NCBI GenBank assembly: GCA_050945155.1
Contig: JBMNSK010000003.1
Location: 1-64,000 of the forward strand
Length of the DNA: 64,000 bases
From: JBMNSK01 sp050945155
Lineage (GTDB): Bacteria > Actinomycetota > Coriobacteriia > Coriobacteriales > Eggerthellaceae
Direction of reading: 5' to 3'
Notes under the pieces: generated by a model
What the model saw: only the letters and a program-made list of their open reading frames with translations
The model's database searches: none
Told to the model about the DNA's origin: nothing
Shown here: positions 29,217 to 37,743 of the stretch, one piece after another
Layout of the letters: each line of letters begins with the position of its first letter
How positions within the stretch are numbered: the first letter of the stretch is position 1
Made by a program: the position numbers and the translations under genes

Positions 29217-31040
29217 GTGAAACAAGAAAAAATTCGCAACGTTGCCATCATCGCTCATGTTGACCATGGTAAAACGACCATCGTCGATAGGCTTTTGTAC
29301 ACCGCTGGTGTTTTCCGCGAAAACCAGCAGGTTGCCGAACGTATTTTGGACAGTAATGACCAAGAGCGTGAGCGTGGCATCACTATTCTTTCCAAAAACA
29401 TCTCCATTACCTATAAGGATGTCAAAATCAACGTAATCGATACGCCGGGTCATGCTGATTTTGGCGGGGAAGTGGAGCGCGTTTTAAACATGGCTGACGG
29501 CGCCCTTCTTATTGTTGATGCCTTTGAAGGTCCTATGCCGCAGACTCGTTTCGTCCTTCGTCACGCACTTGATTTAGGGCTGCGTATCGTTGTGGTTGTC
29601 AACAAAATTGACCGTCCGGGAGCTCGCCCCGAAGAAGTGGTTGATGAAGTCTTTGATCTTATGGTTGAACTGAACGCTTCAGATGCCCAGCTCGATTTCC
29701 CCATTATCTATACGAGCGCCATTTGTGGGTATGCCCGCTATGCTCCCGAAGATGACAACATGAATATGATTCCGTTACTAGAAACCATCTTGAAAGAGGT
29801 TCCTGCACCTGACTGTGAGCCTGACGGGCCGGTTGCTTTGCAAATTTGTACCGTAGACCATTCAAGTTTCGTAGGCCGCATTGGCGTTGGCCGTCTTTCT
29901 TCGGGCACTATCAAGAAAAACGACCAGGTTATGGTTATTAAGAACGACGGGTCTCGCTATACCACGGTTATGAAGCAGGTATTCACTTTTGAAGAACTGG
30001 GCAAAAAGGAACAGAAAGAAGTGTATGCGGGCGATATCGTTGCTGTTGTTGGCGTCGATGATGCCGATATTGGAGATATGGTAACAAGCATCGACCACCC
30101 CGTTCGTCTTGATCCTATCAAGGTAGAAGAACCTACCATGGCAGTTGTTTTTGAGGCATCGACGAGCCCTCTCGTGGGCCGCGATGGCGATATCGTTGGG
30201 GCACGCCAACTCAAAGAGCGTCTGATGCGCGAGGCGGAAAGCAATATTTCCATGCATATTGTTGAGCTGGCAGATAAAAGTGGTATTGAAGTTGCCGGTC
30301 GTGGCGTTTTGCATCTGTCTGTGCTTATGGAAACCATGCGCCGGGAAGGCTTTGAATTCCAGGTTGGACGTCCGCGCGTCATTATTAAGACCGACGAAAA
30401 CGGAAACAAGCTTGAGCCTATCGAAGAGGCGAGTGTGGAAGTGCCTAGCGAGTATGCTGGCAAAGCCATTGAGGTTTTTGGTAACTCAGGCGGCGAAATG
30501 ACCGACATGCACCAGCGAGACAATACAACACACCTTCTTTTCAAGATCCCCAGCCGCGGCACTATGGGTTTGCGCACGCGATTGCTCAATGCGACGCATG
30601 GAGAAGCGAATATGTTCCACCACTTCTCTGAATATGGCCCATATCGCGGCGATTTTGGAGGTCGAAAGAACGGTTCCATGATTGCTATGGCTACCGAGAA
30701 AAGTGTTGCCTATGCTCTCGATACGCTTCAGCAGCGCGGTCGCCTCTTTATTGGTCCGGGTGAAGAGTGCTATGAAGGCATGATTGTCGGCGAGTCTGCC
30801 AAGGAAGGCGATATGGTAGTTAATGTCGCTCGCACGAAAAACCTCGGCAATCAGCGCGCGTCAAACGCCGATAAAGCCATTCAACTGACACCCCCTGTTC
30901 ATTTCACCTTGGAAGAGGCGCTCGAATACATCGAAGATGATGAACTTGTTGAGGTGACCCCGAAAAACATTCGTCTGCGTAAGCGCATTCGTTCTGCAAC
31001 CGAGCGCCGCAAGCAGCACAAAAATAAGACAGAGGCATAA
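29217..31040 (+). CDS. typA: Ribosome-associated GTPase TypA/BipA
   Basis: A 607-residue translational GTPase, the usual length for BipA. It acts on the ribosome, in 50S assembly and stress adaptation in other bacteria. The G domain shows AHVDHGKT (P loop, about residues 13-20), RERGITI (G2), [11 protein letters not shown] (G3) and NKIDRPGA (G4). These are followed by EF-G-like domains II, III and V and the BipA-specific C-terminal domain ending in a basic stretch ([14 protein letters not shown]). The start is GTG at 29217, because the conserved [13 protein letters not shown] begins only a few residues later. It is monocistronic between the tRNA-Ala terminator and its own terminator. Confidence 0.97.
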   Translation: MKQEKIRNVAIIAHVDHGKTTIVDRLLYTAGVFRENQQVAERILDSNDQERERGITILSKNISITYKDVKINVIDTPGHADFGGEVERVLNMADGALLIVDAFEGPMPQTRFVLRHALDLGLRIVVVVNKIDRPGARPEEVVDEVFDLMVELNASDAQLDFPIIYTSAICGYARYAPEDDNMNMIPLLETILKEVPAPDCEPDGPVALQICTVDHSSFVGRIGVGRLSSGTIKKNDQVMVIKNDGSRYTTVMKQVFTFEELGKKEQKEVYAGDIVAVVGVDDADIGDMVTSIDHPVRLDPIKVEEPTMAVVFEASTSPLVGRDGDIVGARQLKERLMREAESNISMHIVELADKSGIEVAGRGVLHLSVLMETMRREGFEFQVGRPRVIIKTDENGNKLEPIEEASVEVPSEYAGKAIEVFGNSGGEMTDMHQRDNTTHLLFKIPSRGTMGLRTRLLNATHGEANMFHHFSEYGPYRGDFGGRKNGSMIAMATEKSVAYALDTLQQRGRLFIGPGEECYEGMIVGESAKEGDMVVNVARTKNLGNQRASNADKAIQLTPPVHFTLEEALEYIEDDELVEVTPKNIRLRKRIRSATERRKQHKNKTEA

Positions 31041-31078
31041 AACTATCGCACCAACCATTTCATCTGAATTGGGAGCGA

Positions 31079-31137
31079 AACCTCCGCAGATGGGCTTCAA
31101 AATGCAGCAAAATAAGCCTTTTCTGTGGAGGTTTTTT
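31079..31137 (+). terminator. Terminator after typA
   Basis: CCTCCGCAGA (31081-31090) pairs with TCTGTGGAGG (31122-31131), with an inner GGCTT/AAGCC stem. Six T follow. Confidence 0.85.
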
Positions 31138-31284
31138 GTTGGTCTGTGAAACGATAGTGGTCATATTGTGCAGCTATAATTCCAAAAATAACCAGTGATT
31201 AAAATGATGCCTAACACGTAGTGGCTGCGGTGAACACTATTCCGTGAGTCAAATGATATACAGAAAGGCGTTTGAAAAAACACC

Positions 31285-32445
31285 ATGAAGAAGTCAGTCC
31301 TTCTTAGGTCTGCAGGCGCGACTGCTCTTGTTTGCGCTTGCGCCCTCGCTTTGTGCGGTTGTTCTGCCTTTGGGGGAGGCAGTGTCGCTGCAACCGTAAA
31401 TGGAAACAATATTTATGAAGACCAGGTTACTGATGCTATTGCCTCACTTCGCGATAAGGCTCAGTTAACTGATGACGACGCTTGGGGCCAGTACTTGGCT
31501 CAGATGGGCATGACGCCAGAGGATATTCGTAGCCAAGAAATAGACCTTCTTGTACAAGACGAGCTCACACGCGAAGGAGCTGCTGAAAAGGGCATTACCG
31601 TAGACAGCAGCGAGGTTGATGAGTCGGTAAACAAGGTCAGGGACCAATACAATACCGAGGACGAGTATAAAAACGCCCTTGAGCAGTCCGGATTTACGGA
31701 GGAGTCCTACCGCAAAGACGTTGAGACGAAGCTTTTGAAACAAAAGCTCGCCGAAAACCTTGCGGGCGATGTTGAGCCAAGCGAAGACGAGATGGTTGAG
31801 GTTCTCAATACCTACCGCGATACTTTCGACGGAGCAAAGCGTTCTTCGCATATTCTCTTTAATGCGAATGATGAGGATAAAGCCGAGCAGGTTTTAAGCG
31901 ATATCAACCAGGGCAAAATATCATTTGAAGATGCCGCTAAGAAATATTCGACCGACAGTGCTACCGCCGAAAACGGTGGTGACGTTGGCTGGGATAAGCT
32001 TAGCTCCTTTGTTGAGGAATATACTGACGCGCTCAGTAAACTGAGCAAGGGCGAAGTAAGCGGGCTCGTAAATAGCTCGTACGGCATTCACATCATTAAG
32101 TGCACCGATGAATACAACGCCCCAGAGACGTATACCTCTACCGATGGAGTGCCTTCTGAAATCTTAGATGCGGTTAAGCAGGTTCTTACGGCGCAGAAGC
32201 AATCTGAAGCTTTCCAGAGTTGGTACGACGATTACAAGAAAAACGCTGATATTCAGATTAACGACATGCCAGATGGCCTGCCCTATGCTGTTGATATGTC
32301 CAAGTATCAATCTTCTGATTCAGGCGACTCCTCAAGTTCCGACTCTAGCTCCGATAGCTCATCGGGCGACACCTCTTCCGGTGAGAGTTCCGGAGATTCT
32401 TCCGGGGGCTCAGACAGTTCTAGCTCTGGTGACTCGTCACAGTAA
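31285..32445 (+). CDS. Lipoprotein parvulin-type peptidyl-prolyl isomerase (PrsA/SurA-like foldase)
   Basis: A 386-residue lipoprotein. The N-terminus has a basic start, a hydrophobic stretch and a lipobox LCGC with acylated Cys26. A SurA-N-like helical domain spans about 35-160. The parvulin domain (about 185-280) shows SSHILF, ISFEDAAKKYSTD, NGGDVGW and SSYGIHIIK. The last 45 residues are almost only Ser, Asp, Gly and Glu, a low-complexity tail. It probably folds secreted proteins outside the membrane, and the giant secreted proteins upstream would be plausible clients (inference). Its stop is 3 bases before the ABC ATPase start, so the two are co-transcribed. A TATAAT box at 31175-31180 is a possible -10. 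Confidence 0.9.
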   Translation: MKKSVLLRSAGATALVCACALALCGCSAFGGGSVAATVNGNNIYEDQVTDAIASLRDKAQLTDDDAWGQYLAQMGMTPEDIRSQEIDLLVQDELTREGAAEKGITVDSSEVDESVNKVRDQYNTEDEYKNALEQSGFTEESYRKDVETKLLKQKLAENLAGDVEPSEDEMVEVLNTYRDTFDGAKRSSHILFNANDEDKAEQVLSDINQGKISFEDAAKKYSTDSATAENGGDVGWDKLSSFVEEYTDALSKLSKGEVSGLVNSSYGIHIIKCTDEYNAPETYTSTDGVPSEILDAVKQVLTAQKQSEAFQSWYDDYKKNADIQINDMPDGLPYAVDMSKYQSSDSGDSSSSDSSSDSSSGDTSSGESSGDSSGGSDSSSSGDSSQ

Positions 32446-32448
32446 GTT

Positions 32449-33273
32449 ATGACCAAGCAGGACTGCGAAGAGAGAAAGCAATCACGTCCACCCTTCATAG
32501 AAATGAACGACGCTGTCGTGGTGAAGGGTGGTCGTCCTATTTTGACTGTCCCTTACTTCCGCTTAGAAGAGGGGGAAAGTGTTGCCATACTCGGCCCGAA
32601 TGGGTCTGGAAAATCAACCTTTATCAAACTCATTACGCGTGAGTACTTGCCACTCTTTCGCGAAAACCCTCCCGTTATATTTCGGGGTCAGAAACGACCG
32701 GTTTTGGCAGAGATGCGTGCGGCCCTAGGCATTCTTTCTTCGACCATGCAAAACGAGATATCGGTGCACCTGCCCGCGATTGATATTGTGGCAGGGGGTC
32801 TTTTTGCAACTCTTGGTCTTCCGCAGATTATTAAGGAAGAGGATAAAGACCGGGCGCGCGTTAAGGCTGATGCGGCGATGAAGATTCTCGGCATTGAAGA
32901 TATTGAGTCGCAAGACGTAAAAACGCTTTCTACGGGACAGGCGCGGCGAGTGCTGGTTGCGCGCGCCCTTATTCATAATCCAGAAGCGCTTATCTTTGAC
33001 GAGCCGTGTACCGGCCTTGATCCAAGCGGGATGTACTATATTCGTGAAAGCATGCGCGATTTAATTAAACGGGGAAAGTCAATTGTTTTAGTTTCCCACT
33101 ATCCTGAAGACATTATTCCGGAGATAAATCGCATCGTTTTGTTGAAAGACGGCAAGATTTTTGCGGATGGACCCAAAGAGGATTTGCTTACTACGGATAT
33201 CATGCAGGACCTCTTTGAAGTGCCTGTAGAGATTAGGCGAAATGGTGAGACCTATTCGCTTGTGAGCACATAA
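32449..33273 (+). CDS. ABC transporter ATP-binding protein (YlmA/ModF-like)
   Basis: A 274-residue single ABC ATPase with Walker A GPNGSGKST (about residue 50), signature LSTGQARRV, Walker B LIFDEPCTG and switch SHYPEDI. There is no membrane segment, and no permease gene is adjacent. The overall form resembles the stand-alone YlmA group rather than a specific importer. It lies 3 bases after the foldase gene in one operon. Substrate and partner cannot be told from the sequence. The ATPase call is firm; a transport role is inferred. Confidence 0.9.
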   Translation: MTKQDCEERKQSRPPFIEMNDAVVVKGGRPILTVPYFRLEEGESVAILGPNGSGKSTFIKLITREYLPLFRENPPVIFRGQKRPVLAEMRAALGILSSTMQNEISVHLPAIDIVAGGLFATLGLPQIIKEEDKDRARVKADAAMKILGIEDIESQDVKTLSTGQARRVLVARALIHNPEALIFDEPCTGLDPSGMYYIRESMRDLIKRGKSIVLVSHYPEDIIPEINRIVLLKDGKIFADGPKEDLLTTDIMQDLFEVPVEIRRNGETYSLVST

Positions 33274-33288
33274 TGGCTGTTGTATACT
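33260..33288 (+). promoter_or_regulatory. Promoter for tRNA-Ser(GGA)
   Basis: TTGTGA (33260-33265), a 17-base spacer and TATACT (33283-33288). The -35 box lies inside the 3' end of the ABC ATPase gene. Confidence 0.6.
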
Positions 33289-33343
33289 ACTAGCCTGCTT
33301 AAGGTTGCAATGCAAAAAGCGACGAAAGCAATTGAGGTAAGAC

Positions 33344-33435
33344 GGAGAGATGTCCGAGCTGGCCGAAGGAGCACGATTGGAAATCGTGTATACCTCAAAA
33401 GGGTATCTGGGGTTCGAATCCCCATCTCTCCGCCA
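33344..33435 (+). tRNA. tRNA-Ser (GGA)
   Basis: Class II tRNA with a long variable arm, acceptor GGAGAGA / TCTCTCC, anticodon GGA in ATTGGAAAT, discriminator G and encoded CCA. Confidence 0.97.
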
Positions 33436-33442
33436 GAAAATC

Positions 33443-33469
33443 AAAGCTCCCACACGTGGGGGCTTTTTT
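33443..33469 (+). terminator. Terminator between the two tRNA-Ser genes
   Basis: AAAGCTCCC / GGGGGCTTT stem closed by a short ACACGT loop and followed by a run of T. Confidence 0.85.
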
Positions 33470-33517
33470 AAAACCCGAGGCGCATCTGATAGAGTGTCTA
33501 GGGGAAATTGAATATGC

Positions 33518-33610
33518 GGAGGGATGGCAGAGCGGCTGAATGCGGCGGTCTCGAAAACCGTTTAGCCGGCACTCCCGGCTACGGGGGTTCAAATCCCCCT
33601 CCCTCCGCCA
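33518..33610 (+). tRNA. tRNA-Ser (CGA)
   Basis: Class II tRNA, acceptor GGAGGGA / TCCCTCC, anticodon CGA in GTCTCGAAAAC, long variable arm, discriminator G and encoded CCA. Confidence 0.97.
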
Positions 33611-33720
33611 GAACAAAGCTTGTTAGAACAAAGCTTGTTAGAACGGGGCTCAGCAAGAAGAAGTTGTTGCTAGAGCAATGCTTCACCAAAACAAATCTTT
33701 ACCAGAACACAGCTCATTTT
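33610..33720. repeat. Degenerate 15-17 bp tandem repeat directly after tRNA-Ser(CGA)
   Basis: AGAACAAAGCTTGTT occurs twice without change (33610-33624 and 33625-33639). About five diverged units follow, such as AGAACGGGGCTCAGC and AGAGCAATGCTTCACC. The first unit starts in the last base of the encoded CCA. Function is unknown. Confidence 0.7.
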
Positions 33721-33735
33721 CTAGGCAGGTTTCAT

Positions 33736-34197
33736 ATGACCGAAAACCAAAGTTCTCCTGAAAACCCTCGTATTCCCCGTATGGTGGAACAAGTTGCTAT
33801 TTCTGCGCTTGACGAAGCAGAAAAGCGTTTTGATCTCGAAATTGGATTGACGCCGTTTACGATGCTCATTGTGAAGGATACGGGCTTTATCGAGGAACAT
33901 CCTGCAAGCGAACCTGAAGAAAGCTACAACCTTGCGCGTCACACCGTTCAAAATGCGCGTGGAGCCTACGGCTATGCTTTTTGTTATGACGGCTATGTGG
34001 ATACCGACGAAGGCAGAAAAGATGCGCTTATTTGTGAGTGTGGACTCCCGAGTGATTTGCACAGCTTTGCAATTGCGAGCACCTATACGAAAAGCGCAGA
34101 TGCTATTGAGTTCAGCGATACACCCCAGTTTATCGGCTTAAGCGAGAACTTCATGATTGGAGTCAAGCCTCCTGAGGAAGAGGACAAGACCAACTAG
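33736..34197 (+). CDS. Conserved hypothetical protein
   Basis: A 153-residue soluble acidic protein that I do not recognise. The ATG at 33736 is chosen because the in-frame sequence upstream runs through the tRNA-Ser and its repeat, and an AGG-rich site (GGCAGG) lies just before it. The protein has no signal peptide, membrane helix or known motif; it holds a few Cys (ICECG) and an acidic C-terminus. It stands alone between tRNA-Ser and the rpsF promoter. Coding is supported by a long frame, a ribosome site and ordinary composition; function is unknown. Confidence 0.75.
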   Translation: MTENQSSPENPRIPRMVEQVAISALDEAEKRFDLEIGLTPFTMLIVKDTGFIEEHPASEPEESYNLARHTVQNARGAYGYAFCYDGYVDTDEGRKDALICECGLPSDLHSFAIASTYTKSADAIEFSDTPQFIGLSENFMIGVKPPEEEDKTN

Positions 34198-34263
34198 GCT
34201 TTATTGCAGTCTCTGCTGTTTTTTTGCTTGATTACCGTCAAAGTTTTTCAAACATATTCTTCC

Positions 34264-34287
34264 TTTTCTCTTACGAAGAAGAGAAAA
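34264..34287. other. AT-rich inverted repeat upstream of rpsF
   Basis: TTTTCTCTT (34264-34272) pairs with AAGAGAAAA (34279-34287) around a 6-base loop. It could end transcription of the preceding hypothetical gene, or of an antisense transcript; there is no clear T run on the plus strand. Confidence 0.4.
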
Positions 34288-34353
34288 ACCTTCGTTATGC
34301 TTGAACCCAAAGGTTGATATGTGGAGTCGACGTGGGAGAAAAGGTCTCGTTTC

Positions 34354-34382
34354 TTGTCCTTTCAGACTCGCTTTGATAGAAT
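34354..34382 (+). promoter_or_regulatory. Promoter for the rpsF operon
   Basis: TTGTCC (34354-34359), a 17-base spacer and TAGAAT (34377-34382), about 70 bases before the rpsF start. Confidence 0.65.
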
Positions 34383-34395
34383 AGCTGGGCTATTC

Positions 34396-34432
34396 CTGCT
34401 CCGGATATAGAAGCCACGTCCGGGGCCGCTAA
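34396..34432 (+). promoter_or_regulatory. Possible ribosomal-protein leader hairpin before rpsF
   Basis: CTCCGGA and TCCGGGG in the rpsF leader can form a hairpin containing CCG elements. In other bacteria rpsF leaders carry an S6:S18-binding structure with a CCG bulge. The match here is only suggestive and needs a covariance-model check. Confidence 0.35.
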
Positions 34433-34451
34433 GTCCAAAGGAGGTGAGCTG

Positions 34452-34745
34452 ATGAAGGCTTACGAACTATTGTTTTTCGTTGCACCGTCTATTGATGACG
34501 AGTCTCGCGCCGCAGTTATGAAGCGCATCGAAACCACCATTCAGAACGGCAATGGTCAAGTTGACAACGTTGACAACTGGGGCAAGCGCAAACTTGCTTA
34601 TGAAATCAACGGTTTGACAGACGGTGACTATACTCTCATTGACTTCCACATTAATCCCGAAGAAGTTGCAGAACTGGATCGTATTCTGCGCATTAACGAT
34701 GCGGTTGTGCGCCATATGATTGTGCGCCGCGATGACCGCGATTAG
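34452..34745 (+). CDS. rpsF: 30S ribosomal protein S6
   Basis: A 97-residue S6, first gene of the rpsF-ssb-rpsR-rplI operon. It starts MKAYELLFFVAPS and contains NWGKRKLAYEINGLTDGDY, both typical of S6, which binds S18 on the 30S platform. The ribosome site AAAGGAGGTG sits just upstream of the ATG. It is probably under leader-based autoregulation, as in other bacteria. Confidence 0.97.
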   Translation: MKAYELLFFVAPSIDDESRAAVMKRIETTIQNGNGQVDNVDNWGKRKLAYEINGLTDGDYTLIDFHINPEEVAELDRILRINDAVVRHMIVRRDDRD

Positions 34746-34790
34746 TTTCTAGGGAAGGGAAGCGGACGCTTCCGTGAGAAGAGGTAAACA

Positions 34791-35234
34791 ATGAGCATCA
34801 ATCGAGTGATAATCAGCGGAAATTTGACACGTGACCCAGAGCTGCGTTCTACGGCAAGCGGCCTGCCTGTTTTAGGATTTGGCATCGCAGTAAACGATCG
34901 TAGGCGTAACCAGCAGACAGGTGAGTGGGAAGATCATCCCAACTATGTGGACTGCACTATGTTCGGCACACGCGCAGAAAGTCTTTCTCGCTATTTAACC
35001 AAAGGCACCAAGGTTGCTCTTGAAGGAAAACTTCGTTGGAGCCAGTGGGAGCGTGACGGACAAAAACGCAGCAAGCTGGAGGTAATTGTTGACGACTTGG
35101 AGTTTATGACCTCACGCGGCAGCCAACCGGCTATGCCGTCTAATAACGCCGATAGTGCTCCTTTGAGCGCACCGGCAAGTGCTCCTACCGTTGATGCTTC
35201 CTCTTCGGTTTATGACGAAGATATTCCGTTCTAA
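34791..35234 (+). CDS. ssb: Single-stranded DNA-binding protein
   Basis: A 147-residue SSB that coats single-stranded DNA in replication and repair. The OB fold covers about residues 1-105 (INRVIISGNLTRDPELR, NYVDCTMFGTRAE, GTKVALEGKL). A Ser/Ala/Pro-rich linker and the conserved acidic tip DEDIPF, which recruits partner proteins, complete it. It lies between rpsF and rpsR, the usual operon position. Confidence 0.97.
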   Translation: MSINRVIISGNLTRDPELRSTASGLPVLGFGIAVNDRRRNQQTGEWEDHPNYVDCTMFGTRAESLSRYLTKGTKVALEGKLRWSQWERDGQKRSKLEVIVDDLEFMTSRGSQPAMPSNNADSAPLSAPASAPTVDASSSVYDEDIPF

Positions 35235-35249
35235 AGAAAGAAGTTTGAT

Positions 35250-35510
35250 ATGGCAGAGTATTCAAAACAGCCTCGTCGTAAGTACTGCCAGTTCTGCAAA
35301 GAACACGCAGACTACGTCGACTACAAAGATACGCAGATGCTGCGCAAATACATTACCGACCGTGGCAAAATTAAGCCTCGTCGTGTAACCGGCGCCTGCA
35401 CTCAGCACCAGCGCGATATTGCTAATGCGGTGAAGCGTGCTCGCGAAATGGCTCTTTTGCCTTATGCAGTACCTGCTGTAAGCGGTCGTGGCGATCGTCG
35501 CAATCGCTAG
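35250..35510 (+). CDS. rpsR: 30S ribosomal protein S18
   Basis: An 86-residue S18 with [17 protein letters not shown] and the conserved [20 protein letters not shown] segment (shown in part). It keeps the CxxC near the N-terminus, suggesting the zinc-binding form. It starts 15 bases after ssb and ends 14 bases before rplI in the same operon. Confidence 0.97.
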   Translation: MAEYSKQPRRKYCQFCKEHADYVDYKDTQMLRKYITDRGKIKPRRVTGACTQHQRDIANAVKRAREMALLPYAVPAVSGRGDRRNR

Positions 35511-35524
35511 GCGAAGGAGGAAAG

Positions 35525-36115
35525 ATGAAAGTAATCTTATTGAAGGAGCTGAAAGGCAGGGGCGGCGAAGGTGACGTTATTGACGTAGCGCCTGGTTTCG
35601 CACGCAACTACCTCATTCCTCAAAAAATCGCCATCATGGGAACCAAAGGCAACCTCAAGCAACTTGAGCTGCGTAAGCACAATATTGCAAAGCGCGAAGA
35701 GGCTCGTATTGCTGACGCAGAAGCCAAGAAGGCTCAGCTTGAAGGTCTTGCAGTAACCATTCCTGTTTCTGTTGGCGAAGAAGGACAGCTTTTTGGTTCA
35801 GTTACTCCTCAGATGATTGCTGATGCAATTAAGGAAGCCCACGATATCGACGTTGACCGTAAGCGCATCGATATTCATGGCACCATCAAGCAGACTGGCG
35901 ATCATGAGGCAGTTATTTCTATTTATCGCGACATTAAGTCTGTAGTAAAACTTAAGGTTGTCGATGAAAACGCCGCTGCCGACCAGGCAGACGAAGAGGC
36001 TCCTGCTGCAGAAGCAGAAGAGACCCCCAAGGCAGAAGAAGCTCCTGCTGCAGAAGAAGCAGCTGAAGCTGAAGAAGCACCGGCTGAGGCTGAAGAGGCT
36101 TCCGCAGAGGAATAA
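35525..36115 (+). CDS. rplI: 50S ribosomal protein L9 with acidic C-terminal extension
   Basis: A 196-residue L9. The N-domain (MKVILLKELKGRGGEGDVID, APGFARNYLIP), linker helix and C-domain (LFGSVTPQMIADAI) cover residues 1 to about 150, the usual full length. The extra 45 residues are a low-complexity Ala/Glu tail, with repeated EEAPAAE and EAEEA units. The tail is unusual for L9, and its role is not known. It is the last gene of the rpsF operon and is followed by a terminator. Confidence 0.96.
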   Translation: MKVILLKELKGRGGEGDVIDVAPGFARNYLIPQKIAIMGTKGNLKQLELRKHNIAKREEARIADAEAKKAQLEGLAVTIPVSVGEEGQLFGSVTPQMIADAIKEAHDIDVDRKRIDIHGTIKQTGDHEAVISIYRDIKSVVKLKVVDENAAADQADEEAPAAEAEETPKAEEAPAAEEAAEAEEAPAEAEEASAEE

Positions 36116-36130
36116 TTTCTCAAACACCGT

Positions 36131-36174
36131 AAATTCCCCTTCCGTTTTATCCGGGAGGGGAATTTCTCTTTTTT
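36131..36174 (+). terminator. Terminator of the rpsF-rplI operon
   Basis: AAATTCCCCTTCC (36131-36143) pairs with GGGAGGGGAATTT (36153-36165), followed by CTCTTTTTT. Confidence 0.9.
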
Positions 36175-36306
36175 CGCCCGGTTTGCACTCAGACATCACG
36201 GTCCGAACAAAAGAGAAAATATTTTCTTCTAATTCATAACTAAGGTGCTGTGCAGCGCTTTTGAACGGTACAATTGAGCATGCACATCACAACCGAAGGT
36301 TTAGGT

Positions 36307-37710
36307 ATGCCAGCAAATAATCAAGCAGCTAGAAACAATACAAACGACAACTCCTTGAGTCTGCAAAATAGACAGTTGCCACAAAATATTGAAGCCGAAA
36401 AATCTGTTCTTGCTGCATGCCTTCTAAACGATGAAGCGGCTGAAGACCTGGTTATTAAACTTAAACCTGAAAACTTCTTCCGCTCATCTCACCGAATTAT
36501 CTTTTCCGCTATTACCGACTTGGTAAACCGCCGTATTCCAGTTGACTCCATTGCTGTAGTAGAAAACCTCAAGGCAAATTCACAGCTTGATAACGCAGGT
36601 GGAAGTTCTTATATCGTTGATTTAGCGGAGAACACCTTTGCTCTTACGAACTGGCAAAACCACGCCGAAATTGTTAAGCGCACATCTATTCTGCGTGACC
36701 TCGTAGGGGCAGGTCTTAAAATTGCCGCTCTTGGTTATGATGCGCCCGACGATACAAGTGAAGTTGTCGAAAGTGCTGAGAAAACGCTTTTTGAAGTTAC
36801 CGAGCAGCGCGTTGCTTCGTCATTCCAGAAAATGGAGACGCTGCTTACCTCTGCGTTCGAAGAAATGACGCATCTTGCTGAGCAGCGCAGCCACATGGCT
36901 GGCGTGCCAACTGGTTTTAAAGACCTGGATAACCTCTTTTGCGGCTTGCGCGGTGGTGATCTTATTGTTCTTGCGGCGCGTCCTGGTGTTGGTAAAACAG
37001 CCTTTGCTCTCAACCTTGCTGTTAACGCAGCAAAGGCAGGAACGAACGTTGCGTTTTTCTCGCTCGAAATGAGTTCAAGCCAGCTGGTCCAACGCGTGCT
37101 CTGCTCGGAGGCTCATGTTAACTTGAGCAAGTTGCGTGGCGGTTATATCTCAGAGGGTGATTGGAGTGCTATTGCCGATGCTTCAAACACCCTTTGTAAG
37201 CTCAATCTTTTCATTGACGACTCTCCCGGGCTTTCCATTCTCGAGGCTCGCGCAAAAGCCAGACGCGAGCTGCGTCACATTGAAGGTCGGGGCCTTATCA
37301 TCGTCGACTATCTGCAGCTTATGCAGCCGCCGGTGCAGAGACGCGACGGAAATCGTACGGTTGAGGTTGGAGAAATTTCCCGTGGCCTGAAAATGCTTGC
37401 CAAGGAAATGGACATGCCCGTTATTGCCCTGTCTCAGCTTTCGCGTGCTGTGGAAATGCGCGGCAAGAAACGACCTATGCTTTCTGACCTTCGTGAGTCT
37501 GGTTCAATTGAGCAGGATGCCGACATCGTTATGTTCATCGACCGCAGTATGGATGCTATCGAAGCGGAAAGTGATGGGCGTCCGGATGCGGGGACGGCAG
37601 ACATCATCGTTGCAAAGCACCGTAACGGACCGACTCGCGATATTAAACTTGCATTCAATGCTGACTTCACCCGCTTTATTGACTTTGTTGATGACTCTCG
37701 GGTGAACTAA
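36307..37710 (+). CDS. dnaB: Replicative DNA helicase DnaB
   Basis: A 467-residue hexameric helicase that unwinds DNA at the replication fork. The N-domain begins with LPQNIEAEKSVLAACL; the RecA-like domain has Walker A RPGVGKTA (about residue 226), FFSLEMS, Walker B IIVDYLQLM and SQLSRAVE, then FIDR near the C-terminus. I chose ATG 36307 because GAAGG lies 7 bases upstream. A TTG at 36274 and an ATG at 36280 are in frame but lack ribosome sites, and the TTG overlaps a possible -10 box TACAAT (36269-36274). It follows the rplI terminator, a common arrangement. Confidence 0.95.
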   Translation: MPANNQAARNNTNDNSLSLQNRQLPQNIEAEKSVLAACLLNDEAAEDLVIKLKPENFFRSSHRIIFSAITDLVNRRIPVDSIAVVENLKANSQLDNAGGSSYIVDLAENTFALTNWQNHAEIVKRTSILRDLVGAGLKIAALGYDAPDDTSEVVESAEKTLFEVTEQRVASSFQKMETLLTSAFEEMTHLAEQRSHMAGVPTGFKDLDNLFCGLRGGDLIVLAARPGVGKTAFALNLAVNAAKAGTNVAFFSLEMSSSQLVQRVLCSEAHVNLSKLRGGYISEGDWSAIADASNTLCKLNLFIDDSPGLSILEARAKARRELRHIEGRGLIIVDYLQLMQPPVQRRDGNRTVEVGEISRGLKMLAKEMDMPVIALSQLSRAVEMRGKKRPMLSDLRESGSIEQDADIVMFIDRSMDAIEAESDGRPDAGTADIIVAKHRNGPTRDIKLAFNADFTRFIDFVDDSRVN

Positions 37711-37743
37711 GAAAACTTTGGAGACGGGGGTATACCCGTAACA

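Noticed and set aside
29957..30679. 240-codon antisense open frame within typA
   Set aside because: It is a shadow of a strongly conserved gene; its residue composition (Arg, Ser, Pro-rich) is that of a reversed coding frame.
33508..33735. Extension of the hypothetical gene upstream through tRNA-Ser(CGA)
   Set aside because: The extension translates the tRNA and a tandem repeat; an ATG with a ribosome site at 33736 explains the gene.
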